64,000 nt of DNA from Metaphire vulgaris (GCA_018105865.1 CM030851.1:12247828-12311827); one strand, 5' to 3'; numbered from the stretch's first letter, positions 38,313-56,271 are shown. Numbers and translations: made by a program. The notes: generated from the sequence alone by a model not told the origin.

Positions 38313-39786
38313 ATGGAATTGGACGAGGTCGACTTTACAGTCCCAGACTGTCTGTCCAGCGTGACCCTCGTTGTCGAAGGTCATCGTTTGTATGTTCACA
38401 AGGAAGTCCTGGCTGCGTGGTCTCCAGTCTTTCGGTCGATGTTTACCCAGTCTTTCAAGGAAAAAGATCAGTCTGAGATTGAGCTCCCGGAAAAGAAGGT
38501 CGATGACTTTGTCGAGATGCTTCATTGCATGTACCCACCAATACACTCCATCAGTGGTTAGTGCCTACTTTAGTGGTCAACCAGTATTTGAAGCAAACTC
38601 TAAAAATTCACGTTCCACAGTATTTATGGTAGTTAACAATCTAGCTACAATAAAAGTATGGTTATAATAAGATAAATAACAAAAATCAATTTATCTGAAA
38701 TTTAGGTTTCAGATTTTGAAGTTTTACTTTTTTATTTTAGGATAAAACATTAGGATTTACATAAACAAATGTAAAAAATAATAAGATAAATAAAAAAATC
38801 AATTTATCTGAAATCTCGATTTTGAAGTTTTACTGTTTTATCAAAGCTGACTTAATGAGGTCAAGGAACACCGAACAAACTCCTTTGGACAAAGTACAAT
38901 ATCTGCTTCCAAGAGAGGGAAGGAGCGAGACCGAAGTGACTTTGTTTACAGAGTCCACTGTCAACCCGATAGAGGGAGATGGCCTCGAAGAGACGCCCTG
39001 TATAGAAGTCAGTTAAAATGTTGGACGGATATAAATACCCGTACTACATGAAACATATTATTTGATGGTGTGCGTGTCCAGCCATAGGCGTAAACTTTGG
39101 TGAAAGTGGAGGCCCCAACCCCTTTGCCATAAGCAACGATCTGCCACAAAACTTGAAAATGTCCAGACCTCCCATGGGTCAGTTCCATTCAACCCTTCAC
39201 ACCCTATTTAACAGGATTCTGGGGGTATAACCCCCGCAGAATTTCATGTGTTGCGTAATAAAGTTTTGGTTTCAATAAAATGATTACGTCTTCAGATTCA
39301 AATGTACTGCTTCTCCTGCCACTTGTCGAAGAATACCAGATTACAGCCGTTAAGAAGAAATGCGAGGAGTTCCTTCTGACAAAGACGGGCAACATGGAAC
39401 TACTGATCACCGCACAGGCGTACGGACTTCAGCAACTTCTTCACAAATGCATCGACAACATCCGGACGAAAAGCTTCACCGAACTCCAGAAGGACCCGTA
39501 CTTTAAGCGCCTCGAACCGGACAATCTCATCCACATACTCCAGCTGCGCGTCCTTGACCTTGAGCTGGCAATCGAGCAGAACAAGAAGTCATCGAGCGAG
39601 AGGGACATGCGCCTGTACGGCGTCATAAACGAGCTGGCCTCCGGTTACGGCAACTTCTGCACGGAATGCAAGTCGCGGAAAGTCAACGACACGTGCTACA
39701 ACTGCCTCAAGATGTTTCGCGAGAAAGTCAAAGCCAAATGCGACGACATCAAGGCTCATCGCAACGCACACAATCACTCATACTAG
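38313..39786 (+). CDS. BTB/POZ domain protein with C-terminal CxxC-x8-CxxC motif, 2 coding exons
   Basis: Exon 38313-38556 (ATG after acceptor TTTTTATAG at about 38310, donor AGTG|GTTAGT) joins exon 39296-39786 through a G|AT split Asp codon, giving 244 residues. Residues about 8-100 are a BTB fold: DVxF-like start (FTVPDCLSSVTLVVEGHRLY), VHKEVLAAWSPVFRSMF and LPEKKVDDFVEMLHCMYP. They lead into LVEEYQITAVKKKCEEFL and a short BACK-like helical region. The C-terminus carries FCTECKSRKVNDTCYNCLKM, two CxxC pairs suggesting a small zinc site. It lacks MATH or Kelch repeats. BTB proteins of this type often act as cullin-3 adaptors, but no substrate can be inferred. I do not recognise a specific orthologue. 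The intron is about 740 bp and AT-rich. Confidence 0.87.
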
Positions 39787-40065
39787 GATACCGAGCATAC
39801 GGGAGTAGGCCTTTACTTCAAAACTCGTAGAAACTTGGCCAGAGATTGTTTTGATGTGCAGTGGCATTTTGTGTCAACAAACTTGGTTGCTATGGACACC
39901 CGAGTTCCAAATGTGTTCACACAATAATCCTATCGAAACCAAATGAGTTAAAGCACTCAGATGATTACAAGTTCATTTTATTGTTTTATTGGCGATGATT
40001 ACAAGTTCATTTTATTGTTTTATTGGCGATGATTACAAGTTAATTTTATTGTTTTATTGACATTT

Positions 40066-40067
<2 letters not shown>

Positions 40068-40163
<96 letters not shown>

Positions 40164-40172
40164 TATATATAT
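40068..40172. repeat. (AT)n(AC)n microsatellite
   Basis: About 80 bp of AT dinucleotides followed by AC units and a short AT block. Confidence 0.95.
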
Positions 40173-40932
40173 GCGCTTTTTGTCGTTATGAAAGACTGAA
40201 CAGTTTCCAGAAATTTATCTATTTGTAAAGTAAAGACTGCAACGTTGAGAGATTATAATAACTTATTTAGTAGCAGTAAAGACACACTTGAAAACTGTTC
40301 TGGTAAAAATATGTAATATTGGTTATGGTGACAATTTGTCATCCATTTTTTATGTATTGCAATTTGGCTAACCGGTTATATATATATAGCTTTTACATAA
40401 GAACTGTTGCAATTCTGCTCTTAACAATCTATATTTCCCATATGAAATTGTATATAATGTTAAAATAATTAACTTTATCTTTAAACAGAATATTTAGAAT
40501 TTGTAGTAAATTTTGTGAAAAATCAGTGTTGGGTTACTTAATCAATAAATCCTATCAACATAACTCTTTCAACTTTAGTTCACTCCGTTCAAAACACTTG
40601 TTAACTTGCAATTTTATCTCTAAGGTTAGTTTGGCACCATATATTCTTTCATTTGATTATACATATTTTCCTTTAAAATTCATTTTCTACCCTTGATGTT
40701 GCACATAACTCTATTTCTTCATTCCTGCATACTGTAGATGTCGGCCATTTAAAGAAATATAGTAATGAATTTAATTCCTTCAGTAGGTATTCAATATTCA
40801 ATTTTTGACAGCCACATTCATATAGTTTAAGACTGCAACAAATCTTTGGTGGCAAATTGTTTCTGCTACTTTATCTGCTAGAAGAATTTACAGACATTCA
40901 TTGAATCATGAACACACCTTCCGACATTGACT

Positions 40933-41066
40933 AGGGGCTCATCCATATAGTACATGTACAAAAAAGGCATATTTTCAACCCCCGTTTGCACACCGTACAC
41001 ATGCAGATCTCCTAAATCCAACCTCCCTCCCCCTCAGTGCATACATACTATATGGATGGACCTCAA
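40933..41066 (+). mobile_element. MITE, CCATATAGTACGTACGC family, copy 4
   Basis: AGGGGCTCATCCATATAGTA at the left and CTATATGGATGGACCTC at the right. The interior closely matches copy 1 at 15265. Confidence 0.75.
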
Positions 41067-41315
41067 AAGAAATAAGATCATGCTGCAAAAGCATATTTTT
41101 TAGAATTTATTACCATACATTTAGACCACAGAGCAATGCACTTTGTTGACAATGAAGACCACCTCAATCTACATAGCTGTTCTTCTGTTCATGTTCACTA
41201 GTGAGCCTGCAGGAGAAGAACTATGTACTAATTAATCATTCAAATTCTTTACGAAGTTGCTTGTCAAACTAAACAGGGCGTTCTGCTGGCACCTTTCCTC
41301 TTTGACCTAAAATTT

Positions 41316-42177
41316 CTAATGCTTTTTCTTTGCCGGAGCGGCTGCTTCTGATACAGCAGGAACTTCCTTCTTTTTGAACAGCTTCTTCAGAAAAACGACG
41401 CCGAAAATTGTTCCGTACGTTAGTACAACCCACTGAAACCAAAAACAAGAAAAATTCATTTTAAAAAGTGCAGGTCACCTCACTTTAAATTCACAAACAT
41501 TAAGAAACCCTGTATAACAGACAACTACTGTTCAGCAAGAGTATTAGCTACAAAAGGATCAAGGAAAAGAATACAGTTGGATGGCAAAGCTAACAGGGTC
41601 TACATTCTGCTTAGAATTTAACCCCTTAACCGTGTATTTAACTGTAACTCAATGTAAAATGGACGGATTAACCCCAGTTAAGTTAAAGAAGAAAATGATA
41701 CTCAAATGTAAAATGGACGGATACATTCTGGATCCCCAGTTAAGTACTTGTTAAAGAAGAAAATGATACCTCTAAATATCATCCCTAGTAATTCTTCACA
41801 AAATGCTGTGGCAAGACAAGCATCCTTCCAATTGTTATTTTATGTTAAGAACAATTTTGGAACTACCAGGGAAATGTTTAACCCCATTAACTGGGGATTC
41901 GGATGTATCCAAACTGGCTTATCCATTTTCTATTTTTTTACATTGAGTTACAAACTGTCCGAGGAGTTAAATGTCACATGGGACAAAATGTCAGCGTTAA
42001 GGGGGAGGCCAGGTAGAATTTATGCATGCATTAACTGACTGTGGGGCCAGGTAATGTAAGTTTAATGCAAGTTTGTACACGTACTTGTACTTGAAGCATT
42101 GTGCAATTCCAGAATTGCCATAAAATTTTAGAATCTGAACCATGTAAAGGCAACAATATCTTCCACAGGAACATCAA

Positions 42178-42223
<46 letters not shown>

Positions 42224-42577
42224 GCTTCCAAATGAAACAGGACAGAATGATCAAAGCCCCTGATGTTAGGAACAATGGATGGTTCGTGACACTATGGAAT
42301 TGTCTGCAAGAAATTAGTCACAGAGCTCTAAATAGAAGGGACAGGGAACAGACTGTGAGGATGGTGTCAGACACCAATGGGTGCTGAGCCTATGGTTATT
42401 AACGATAAATTCATTTGTTAATTTGTTTTCAATGACAGCTATTTGGAGCCAATAAGAGCTAAGAGAGCAGTTCTGACTAACATTAAATCGTCCTCTTAGA
42501 GTGTAGGAGTTCAAGTAGAATCGCCATCCTTTAAAGTTGTAGTTCGGGTCTTTCTCATCGACAAAACCTCCGGCCAT
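41316..42577 (-). CDS. ATP5MK: ATP synthase membrane subunit k (DAPIT/USMG5), 2 coding exons
   Basis: Exons 42577-42482 and 41432-41316 (phase 0, AAT|GTTAGT to TTTCAG|TGG) encode 70 residues. The family (58 residues in human) is a single-pass inner-membrane subunit that helps stabilise and dimerise F1Fo ATP synthase. MAGG, then YNFKGWRFYLNSYTLRGRFN, matches the family signature FxGxxxYFNSYTxxGRxN. The exon junction falls right after RFN, and the membrane segment WVVLTYGTIFGVVFLKKLFK follows. The C-terminal tail, Lys- and Ala-rich and ending KKKH, is longer than in vertebrates. A noncoding exon probably ends at AATATAAAG|GTAAAA (about 43720), upstream of which lies an AAAATGGCGG YY1-like motif (about 43772). 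It sits downstream of HIF1AN on the same strand with its own probable promoter. Confidence 0.92.
41618..41755 (-). mobile_element. Rearranged TTAA MITE (TTAACCCCTTAAC family)
   Basis: Begins like the 80-bp element, but the right half is duplicated: 'aatgtaaaatggacggat' occurs twice and 'gttaaagaagaaaatgatac' twice. Confidence 0.65.
42240..42420 (+). mobile_element. Probable RTE-like 3' relic
   Basis: 'gatggtgtcagacaccaatg' followed by 'ggtgctgagcctatggttat' resembles the ends at 38170-38220 ('caccaacgggtattgtgcct'), which close RTE-like copies. It is a weak match. Confidence 0.35.
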
Positions 42578-43838
42578 CTCCGCTTTTGCACCTAAGGTCA
42601 AAATCGAATTAGTAAACAATTTTAAACTCTAACAGAACAATCAGGTTACCAATCCAAGAAAATAAAACAAGTAAAAGTGCTAAGCATATAAAATCTCTCT
42701 AGTCCAAATTTCAATTAGGCATTAAAATCATATTTTAGAATAGTAGACTGAGTCGAAACTTGATGCCACAATCAAACTGGCAAATCACAGTTGTCCTTTT
42801 CTACAATCAGGTTGCTCATTAATCAATCAAAAGCAATAATTCAATAACAAAAAACCAATCTTATGGTGAATGTCTAGACACAGGAGACACCTGTTGTTTA
42901 TATGCTGATGATTGGTTAAATTTAGGTATAGTGAAAATGAAAGGTCAGTATGTGAAGAGCAGTCATGCAATGTGGTAGGTAAATAGTTAATATATTTTCT
43001 TTAAAACAAGTCAAGCACTAGTATTCTTGAATGACAAGTAAAAAACAGAGAATAGTTGGCCACAAAAAAACGAAGTCTTACAAAAGACTAGAAGACTGAT
43101 CGCCAACTTAATATATGCTACAAACTTGTACATTATATTTAGTTACTCAAGTGAAGATCTGCTAACGAATTTTGAATCCTATGTAGTCTCTAAAGATTAG
43201 ATTAGAAATTGTCTGGGGTATGAATAGTCCCAACAGTCCAAATAACTGAATGAGACAGACAGACAGACAGACAAAGAGAGAGCTTTATTAATAGATTGTT
43301 TTTCAATAGAAACAAGTGCCGTACACGAAATGGTTTTATTACACATATGCTATGAATGAATGTGCTAAAGAGGTTATCATGCATAGGCTGCGATACAGAA
43401 CTATGCAAAGATCGTTAGTGCACTGTGAACGCTAAAATTACAGAATAACCGAATAAAAAAGCCAAGGAACCAATTATAAAATTGAAATTGTCAAAGAATA
43501 AACTGAAGCAGTCTGGAAGGTTACGGAAAAACAATGACCCACCAACTAGACATATAATCAAAAGGTAAAGGACTTTGGGACAGAACGGTTTCAGCGCATT
43601 TACTTTTAGTGCTCAATGCAAGGAAATGTCAAATACGACGCCAATTGGTTTACTGAAGAGTAAATGCGTCTTTAAATACGCTCACGGTTTAGAAATTAAT
43701 TTAAATGTAATGTTTTACCTTTATATTTTCAAATGACCTCAACCACTCCTTGACTACTGCAATTCCGCTCAAAATGGCGGACGTTGGCGGTGACCGTATA
43801 AACCATAGAGTCGTGGACGAATCATTATAGCAAAAAGG

Positions 43839-43914
43839 TTAACCCTAGAACGCATGACGGGGTCATTTTGAACCCGTGTGTAAAAACTAAAAAGCTCATT
43901 TGTTCTAGGGTTAA
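43839..43914. mobile_element. TTAA-bounded MITE (TTAACCCTAGAAC family)
   Basis: TTAACCCTAGAAC at the left and GTTCTAGGGTTAA at the right, perfect inverted repeats. The interior has 'ggggtcattttgaacccg'. It is in the ATP5MK 5' region. Confidence 0.7.
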
Positions 43915-45361
43915 TACACTGGAAATACGTTACGTCGAAATAAATTACCATCAGTTAACTATGTTAATTATCCGGAATTAGTCATCCCAAATGGCGCAGG
44001 CATTACGTATATATGTGTTTGATATCATAAGCTTTGGGACAAAATTTATATTCAATACGGTTGCTGGGTGTTTTTTGCAGGTAGTTGAATTGATGTATAA
44101 CAGTATAAGTGGGCCACATATTGTGGAAGGTCAGTGAACTTCATGCATGATTTTAAATGGGCACTTTCTAAGACTTCTTTGTTTGTTGCATTACTTTTCT
44201 GTTGATTGATTTTGTGTACTGTATTTAATTGTGTGCCGGGGATTAAATTAAAATATATGCCTTATAAAGTAAATATATTTTAAATGAAATAGTCTGTAAT
44301 AGACTACCAATTTCAACAATTACACACACACACACAAACACACACACAAATCAAAGAATTATTGTTGCATCAGATGCTGAAACTTTGCATGGGCACATCT
44401 TATTTGTCACGGAGATTAAACATCATACTGCATCAGTTTAAAGAGGAAATTCTTGACTATTTCAATTTCTAGATAGTGTTTCCACAGCAGTAACTGGACA
44501 ACATAGCAGCAACTTTCACAACATTATTTAAATACCATAAATTATAGAATGACACCAATCACTTCAATTATGTATTTAGGCTCGTTGAGACACAATTTAT
44601 ACATGGTTTGATAATGAAAACACAGCTTACAAAATAATATTCCACAATTCCCAATCATATACGTGTATATACAAAAACAATGGGAAAACGAAACCAAACT
44701 GTCCCTGTGAATACAGCGATGCCAGGATCTATTTAGTCTTTCAGCCTTGTTTCAGCAATGATTGAAAAGCATCAGAAATATGTCACAGATTGTAGAATAC
44801 AGTATATTCATGCAATAATATATACAGGCAATTTTGGCAACAAACAAACAAGCCCCCTATTCGGACTGGTTCTGGTCATGGGATTTGTGCAAAACCGCAG
44901 AGAAATCGGGGGGGGGAGGAGGGGGCCGTGAGAGGAAAGAGAATGTGTGGAAGTTGAACGCGGGTGCTTGATACAACATTCTTCTTTCTTTTCTGCTCGT
45001 CAAGAGTATTTCACCGGGAAATGTAAAAAAACCGGAAGATTCCGGAATCCTGGTTATGTCACCGATCACAAGCCTCCGTCACCTTCTCGTTCCAACATTC
45101 ACTCACAATTGGCTGCACTCTTTTACCCCCTTGGATAAACGTAGCACAAAAATAATATCAAACGTAAACATGGAAATTCAAGTACTACTAGGTACTAAGC
45201 AATGAAGACATTGATATAACCAACTGGTGTCATAGAGGGGGGGCATAATTACTCAAACGGTCTACCAAGCCTGCATCAATTCAGCAAGAAAATGACTACA
45301 TGAGGCCATCTAATGCACACACAATTGTTCTATCCCAAGTGATAAAGCAGTTGCATGGCTT

Positions 45362-45503
45362 TAGGGTACATCCATTAGTACGTATGCACCGAGGGGGGAG
45401 GGGAGTCGGAATATTGGAGATTTTCCTATGTACGCTATGTGCAACAGACGGAGTGGGTGAAAATATGACTTGTCTGCATACGTACTATATGGACGAACCC
45501 TTA
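45362..45503 (-). mobile_element. MITE, CCATATAGTACGTACGC family, copy 5
   Basis: AGGGTACATCCATTAGTACG at the left and CGTACTATATGGACGAACCC at the right. The G-rich body is like copy 3. Confidence 0.75.
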
Positions 45504-45865
45504 CAAGCCAAACTACTCGTATTACAAAAGCAATAAACAAGAAAGATGTGAAAATTTCTTCAGAATGTCGATTGATCTGTACTAAGCACTCATATACATG
45601 TCGGTGGCAATGGAGTAATGCTTTTGTTAGCGCTATTTTGCGTTACCATTACTAATTGAAAGTAACCCGTTACTGTAACAAGTTACACTTTTGAAAAGTA
45701 ATTAACTATAGTAACGCATTACAGGTAACGGGGTGATTTTTCTGAAAGATGCAAAATGATGAAGCAAACAAAAAATTAAAAGGAGAATTTTGCGAGACAA
45801 GCTTAACGATGACAACTGAACCCAAGCAAGTGAAGAAATTAAATCCACAAGTCAGAAGGAAACAG

Positions 45866-51707
<5,842 letters not shown>

Positions 51708-51893
51708 TTATGCGCAGATCATCTTCTGCTTCGGACACTCAGACTGCCGCTCGCCCTTTTCGAAAAATATCCCAGAGCTGCGGGTTGAGCTACTCTCACC
51801 CACACCAGGGAGTCTTACAAACTCCCTGCCCACACTCACGTAATGAGTAGTTTACTGTAGTTATATAGTATTATAGACTAGTACAGTGTTTCC

Positions 51894-52665
51894 CAAGCTG
51901 TGGTTCGCGACCCAAAAAAGTGGGTCGCCGGGCTCTGTCTACTGGGTCGCGGGGTAGTGCGAAATTATATTCAAATGTGTCATTTTCTAACCAATACCAC
52001 AATGTTACCAGTCTTTTAAAGTTGCAAGTAGGGCAGTAGGCTCACACTGTAGGTTTAAAAAAATTTATATCTATAAATGCAATCCTCCGTACACGTGCGG
52101 CTTATATTAATTCAAAGGATTAGTGTTTTATCCAACTTTACTTGACAATATGCATGGTAGCGGCATATTACAAATCCGTTGATGTGAGTCGCACAGTTCC
52201 AAAAACGTTGGGAAAACATCTGCCTATATAGCTCTTTTAAAAATTAACCATATTTAGAAATATCGCAAGGAAGTCTATTCCGACCATTTTGCTTTGAAAC
52301 TCCAATAACAATAGGGAATCTCCATGTTGGATCTACTAGCTCGTACCTGGAGGTTAAGCGATTTTGCCATACTCATAGGATTTTTAAGGCACGTAACACA
52401 GGTATGTTCCTAATATTCCTAAAAAAATAATTTTCAAAAAGTTCCAGTCTATTTCTCTACTTTTATCTTATTTGGCAAAACTATTAACAATTTTCATAAT
52501 ATATTTGCCATGTTTTCATTCACATCGAATAAGAGCTTTTGTTTCTGCCATTTATTCAAAACTCAGAAGATTCTTTTCAAATAACGTTCACCAGATGGCC
52601 TATGCATTTTAACATATTAATTATTACATGGTATGATTAGGGTCGCGGACATAACTCATTCTATG
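51894..52665 (+). mobile_element. Degenerate hAT relic (CAGTGTTTCCCAA end)
   Basis: CAGTGTTTCCCAAGCTGTGG with 'gggtcgc' repeats marks the left end of an hAT element. The right end is approximate, marked by 'agggtcgcgga' near 52640. Confidence 0.5.
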
Positions 52666-52739
52666 GGTCTATATATTGTGGGTAGGTAATTTAACCCTAA
52701 ACTACGGGGCCCATGACTCAGTCTTACCTAATGGCACAA

Positions 52740-52971
<232 letters not shown>

Positions 52972-53535
52972 CTGGGTTTTAAGTGGTTTACTAGGATTGC
53001 TCCTGCGTTGAAAGCCGAAATAGGGCCTAATGGAGGCCTATACTGTAATAGGCCTAATACCGACAGAATCCGAAATAGCGTTGTTCTGTTCGATTAGTTT
53101 TCTTGAGATTTCCTCTCTGTTGGGAATTCTTTGATCGGTGAGAATGAATTACTTCGAGCGGTAGGCCTAATCAGATTTGGCGGAATGAGAAAATCAAGAC
53201 GAATTTTCTCCGCGGGGGGGGGGCGCGTGACAGCGACCCGTAGGTAGCATGGTTCTACGCGCGTGGAAACTAACGAATCCCTCTTTGAAATAAGACGGGA
53301 GAGAAACTGGTTTTTTTTATTCCGATCGGAAAATCCTTCCACCGTTTCCAACCTTCACCTTTAAGTGATATGCTGGCAGCTTGAGCTGGGTGGGAGTTGG
53401 CTTAGTAGCTACCCCCCCCCCAATACCGATCTGACGTAGCCTATCTATTATCCGGATTTTGCCTACTCCATGACGTTTTTGCCTGTAAACAGTGAGTTTC
53501 CACTTGAAAATAATCCCTGTCCTATTAAATTGTGA

Positions 53536-53615
53536 TTAACCCCTTAACTGGGGATCCCGCATATATCCGTCCATTTTATATTGAGTTACAGTTAAATACA
53601 CGGTTAAGGGGTTAA
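53536..53615 (+). mobile_element. 80-bp TTAA MITE (TTAACCCCTTAAC family), copy 5
   Basis: TTAACCCCTTAACTGGGGAT at the left and ACGGTTAAGGGGTTAA at the right. Confidence 0.85.
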
Positions 53616-53671
53616 TCAGACACGGTAGACACCGTAACAGGAACTAGGAAGGGCGAGAGTTGAAATTATTG

Positions 53672-53727
<56 letters not shown>

Positions 53728-53770
53728 TACATACAAACACAGACACACAAACAGACAGGATTACAGACAG

Positions 53771-54076
53771 CAGGGGCGTCATTTGAGGGAGCAGTGGAGC
53801 CGTGCCCCTAAGGAAATGAAGAAATTATGTATATTGTATTAACCCCTTAACCGTGTATTTAACTGTAACTCAATGTAAAATGGACGGATATATCCGGGGT
53901 CCCCAGTTAAGGGGTTAAATAAATAAATAAATAAATGTGAAATGTGCAAAAAAATATCGCCAAAAATTTGCCAAAATGTAAAAATTTACAAATTTGCCCA
54001 AATTAGCCCCAAAATTTCTCAAAATTTGGCCAAAATATTATCTCGCCCCTAAGAAAAGTGTGAAATGACGTTACTG
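53771..54076 (+). mobile_element. hAT-type MITE (CAGGGGCGTCATTT ends) containing a nested TTAA MITE
   Basis: CAGGGGCGTCATTT at the left and AAATGACGTTACTG at the right, flanked by ACAGACAG on both sides (within a CAGA repeat, so weak evidence as a TSD). The 80-bp TTAA element at 53839-53918 is inserted inside it. Confidence 0.75.
53839..53918 (-). mobile_element. 80-bp TTAA MITE (TTAACCCCTTAAC family), copy 6, nested
   Basis: TTAACCCCTTAACCGTGTAT at the left and CCAGTTAAGGGGTTAA at the right, inserted in the hAT MITE at 53771-54076. Confidence 0.85.
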
Positions 54077-54285
54077 ACAGACAGACAGACGGACGGACAG
54101 ACGGATAGGTGGACAAAGTATCGATTACCTAAGCTTAGCCTTTATTAGAAATATCTTGAAGTAGGCGTAGATTGAATTTCATCATTGGTTTTAATAATTA
54201 AAAGGCATTCGCCGTCAATCAAAAGTCATTCTCTTCGCGGCCACATCAGTTGTAGTTCTAAGCCTTTAATCGCGCAGTTAGGCCT

Positions 54286-54487
54286 CATGGGCGTCCGGAA
54301 CGGGGTGCAAGGGGGTGCAATTGCACCTCCCTGGAAAAATTGTGGAGTTATGAAATAAGTAAAATTACTCGTTTCTTTCGTCACAAAACCTTGTTTTGCA
54401 CCCCCTGGAAAATGTTTTAATTTCTTTCGACACAATAAGACCCTGTTTTGCACCCCCTGGAAAAATTTCTGCGGACGCCCATACATG
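54286..54487 (+). mobile_element. hAT-type MITE, CATGGGYGYCCG family, perfect 8-bp TSD
   Basis: CATGGGCGTCCGGAACGGGG at the left and GCGGACGCCCATACATG at the right, flanked by TTAGGCCT at 54278-54285 and 54488-54495. Same family as 9289-9502. Confidence 0.88.
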
Positions 54488-54604
54488 TTAGGCCTACTGC
54501 ACCTAATAAGTCGGCGTTGCAACGCAAACTGTGCGTTCCTTTTCCTTCAGAGAATAAATATGTTTGGTAGAAAATTCGTATATTCGAGCTCCACAATAAT
54601 CCGA

Positions 54605-54674
54605 CAGAGGCGGATCTAGGGTATTCGGCGCCCGGGGACATGTGTACCCCCCCTGCCCCCTAGATCCGCCTCTG
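54605..54674. mobile_element. 70-bp hAT-type MITE (CAGAGGCGGATCTAGGG ends)
   Basis: CAGAGGCGGATCTAGGG at the left and CCCTAGATCCGCCTCTG at the right are perfect inverted repeats. Confidence 0.85.
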
Positions 54675-55157
54675 ATAATTCGTTTGTTGAGACGAAATGC
54701 TGCGTGGCAAATGAGCAGAAATCGAATTTGAAGACGGCTGGAGACGGAAAGAGGTCTGATTTGGGACGAGACTCTGCAGTGCTGGGCCCCGAATCAAATC
54801 AACGGAACGCTTGAGAACGTACGTGGTGTTAAGCCGAAGAATAGGAGAACATAGATTACAATAGAAACATAGAATACGTCGAATCACTCGAACGGGATTG
54901 GTTTTATCTAATTACGTCTTTGCTCGTCAACCTCGTCGCGGACCTCACCCAAAGCACGTACGGCTTCAAAGTTTAGATAATGAACAGTGAAGGCTCCAGG
55001 AAGGAGTTTCAAGGAGAGGGGGCGGCTAAGCACTCGCAGAAAATGCTCTCCAGCCAACCCCAATATTTAGACGAAAACCTGATGTAGGCCTATGCACGCC
55101 AGCGCCGCGCTAGTAAAATGAGGTGTCGGATTATACAGCTCAGTCTCGAAATTTTGG

Positions 55158-55159
<2 letters not shown>

Positions 55160-55227
<68 letters not shown>

Positions 55228-55320
55228 GCGAGACAGATAGAGCGAGATAGACAGACAGAGACAGAGACGAATAGAGACAAAGACAGATAGACACAGACAG
55301 ACAGAGACAGAGATTAGTTG
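55160..55320. repeat. (GA)n(CAGA)n and diverged CAGA/GATA repeats
   Basis: GA dinucleotides pass into CAGA tetramers and then a degenerate purine-rich tail. Similar compound arrays lie at 5341, 53672 and 59102. Confidence 0.9.
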
Positions 55321-55563
55321 TAACCAGAAGGTTAAAGTTCAAACGCATCCATAAATAAGTATATAACGCCTATTCAACAGAAACTCAACCGCGACGGCAA
55401 GGGTTTAATCTAGGCCGTTTCCGGCGGAGGGAAAAGGGGGAAATTACCCTTTTCCCTCGGAAATTTTGAAATTCTACATAAACTAACAGCAGGAGGCCCT
55501 AGCTGACTTTCCCCAGGCCTTGTCAGCCCCCCCCCGCCCCGCCCCCGGAGTCCAGAGTCTAGA

Positions 55564-55643
55564 TTAACCCCTTAACCGTGTATTTAACTGTAACTCAATG
55601 TAAAATGGACGGATATATATGGGATCCCCAGTTAAGGGGTTAA
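55564..55643 (-). mobile_element. 80-bp TTAA MITE (TTAACCCCTTAAC family), copy 7
   Basis: TTAACCCCTTAACCGTGTAT at the left and CCAGTTAAGGGGTTAA at the right. Confidence 0.85.
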
Positions 55644-55764
55644 ACACCGAGGTCCGACGGTTGATCCAAGCAGCGACTTACACATCCGGATGCCTCCAAT
55701 CGCAAAGTCCTGTAATTAAATTCACCAAGTCTTGGTTTTTACTGCTGCTTGAACTTCCTGTAAC

Positions 55765-55956
55765 CAGTGGCGGCTCCACCGAGGGGGGGCAGGCGGGGCC
55801 CGTGCCCCCTACTGAGTGCCTGGCCCCCAGTGGCCCCCAGTGGCCCCCAGTGGCCCCCCAGTTGGGACCCTATACTTAATGCTACATACATTAAACAACA
55901 AATGGTTAGAAGTTGCCACCCCAACGCCCCCTTGCCAAATCCTAGAGCCGCCACTG
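55765..55956 (+). mobile_element. hAT-type MITE, CAGTGGCGGCTC family, perfect 8-bp TSD
   Basis: CAGTGGCGGCTCCACCG at the left and GAGCCGCCACTG at the right, flanked by CCTGTAAC (55757-55764 and 55957-55964). A GTGGCCCCCA-type unit is tandemly repeated about four times inside (about 55826-55860). Confidence 0.93.
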
Positions 55957-56086
55957 CCTGTAACTAAGCGATCAGTGTCTAGCATACAGTCGACTTTTAG
56001 AATTCCTCATTCAGCACTATTTTTTTCGCTAAGGGGACAATCTGTATTGTGTTTAGCTCATCTAACTGTTCTCTGGTCGCCCTTAG

Positions 56087-56271
56087 CAGGGCTATTTCTC
56101 GGATGACCAATTTGAGGGGAGGGTGTCGGTAAATTCTGGGGGTCCTCTTGCCACCAAAAAAGTCTGTCCATCAAAAAGGTCATCTCATTAGCTGAAAATG
56201 GGGAGGGGGATGTCGGTCTCAAATTGGGGGGGTGGGTGTTGGGGATGTTATGGGGTGTAAAAATATCCCTG
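56087..56271 (-). mobile_element. hAT-type MITE, CAGTGTTATTT family, diverged copy
   Basis: CAGGGCTATTTCTCGGATGA at the left and AAAAATATCCCTG at the right. The interior has 'ggggaggggg' and 'gtcggt' motifs as in the copy at 6872. Confidence 0.65.

Larger units (their letters stand above)
39787..41315. other. Spacer with BTB 3' UTR, (AT)n and a MITE
   Basis: No coding exon seen. A 40-bp AT-rich unit ('gatgattacaagttcatttt'..) is repeated about three times near 39958-40060. (AT)n followed by (AC)n spans 40068-40170, and a CCATATAGTACGTACGC-family MITE lies at 40933-41066. The BTB and ATP5MK 3' UTRs converge here. Confidence 0.6.
42578..45865. other. ATP5MK upstream region and HIF1AN 3' UTR
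   Basis: No other coding exon is supported. A CpG-containing stretch at about 43560-43830 is the likely ATP5MK promoter. A TTAA MITE lies at 43839-43914 and a CCATATAGTACGTACGC MITE at 45362-45503. A 'taacccgttactgtaacaag' palindromic area is at about 45640-45730, next to the HIF1AN last exon. Confidence 0.5.
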
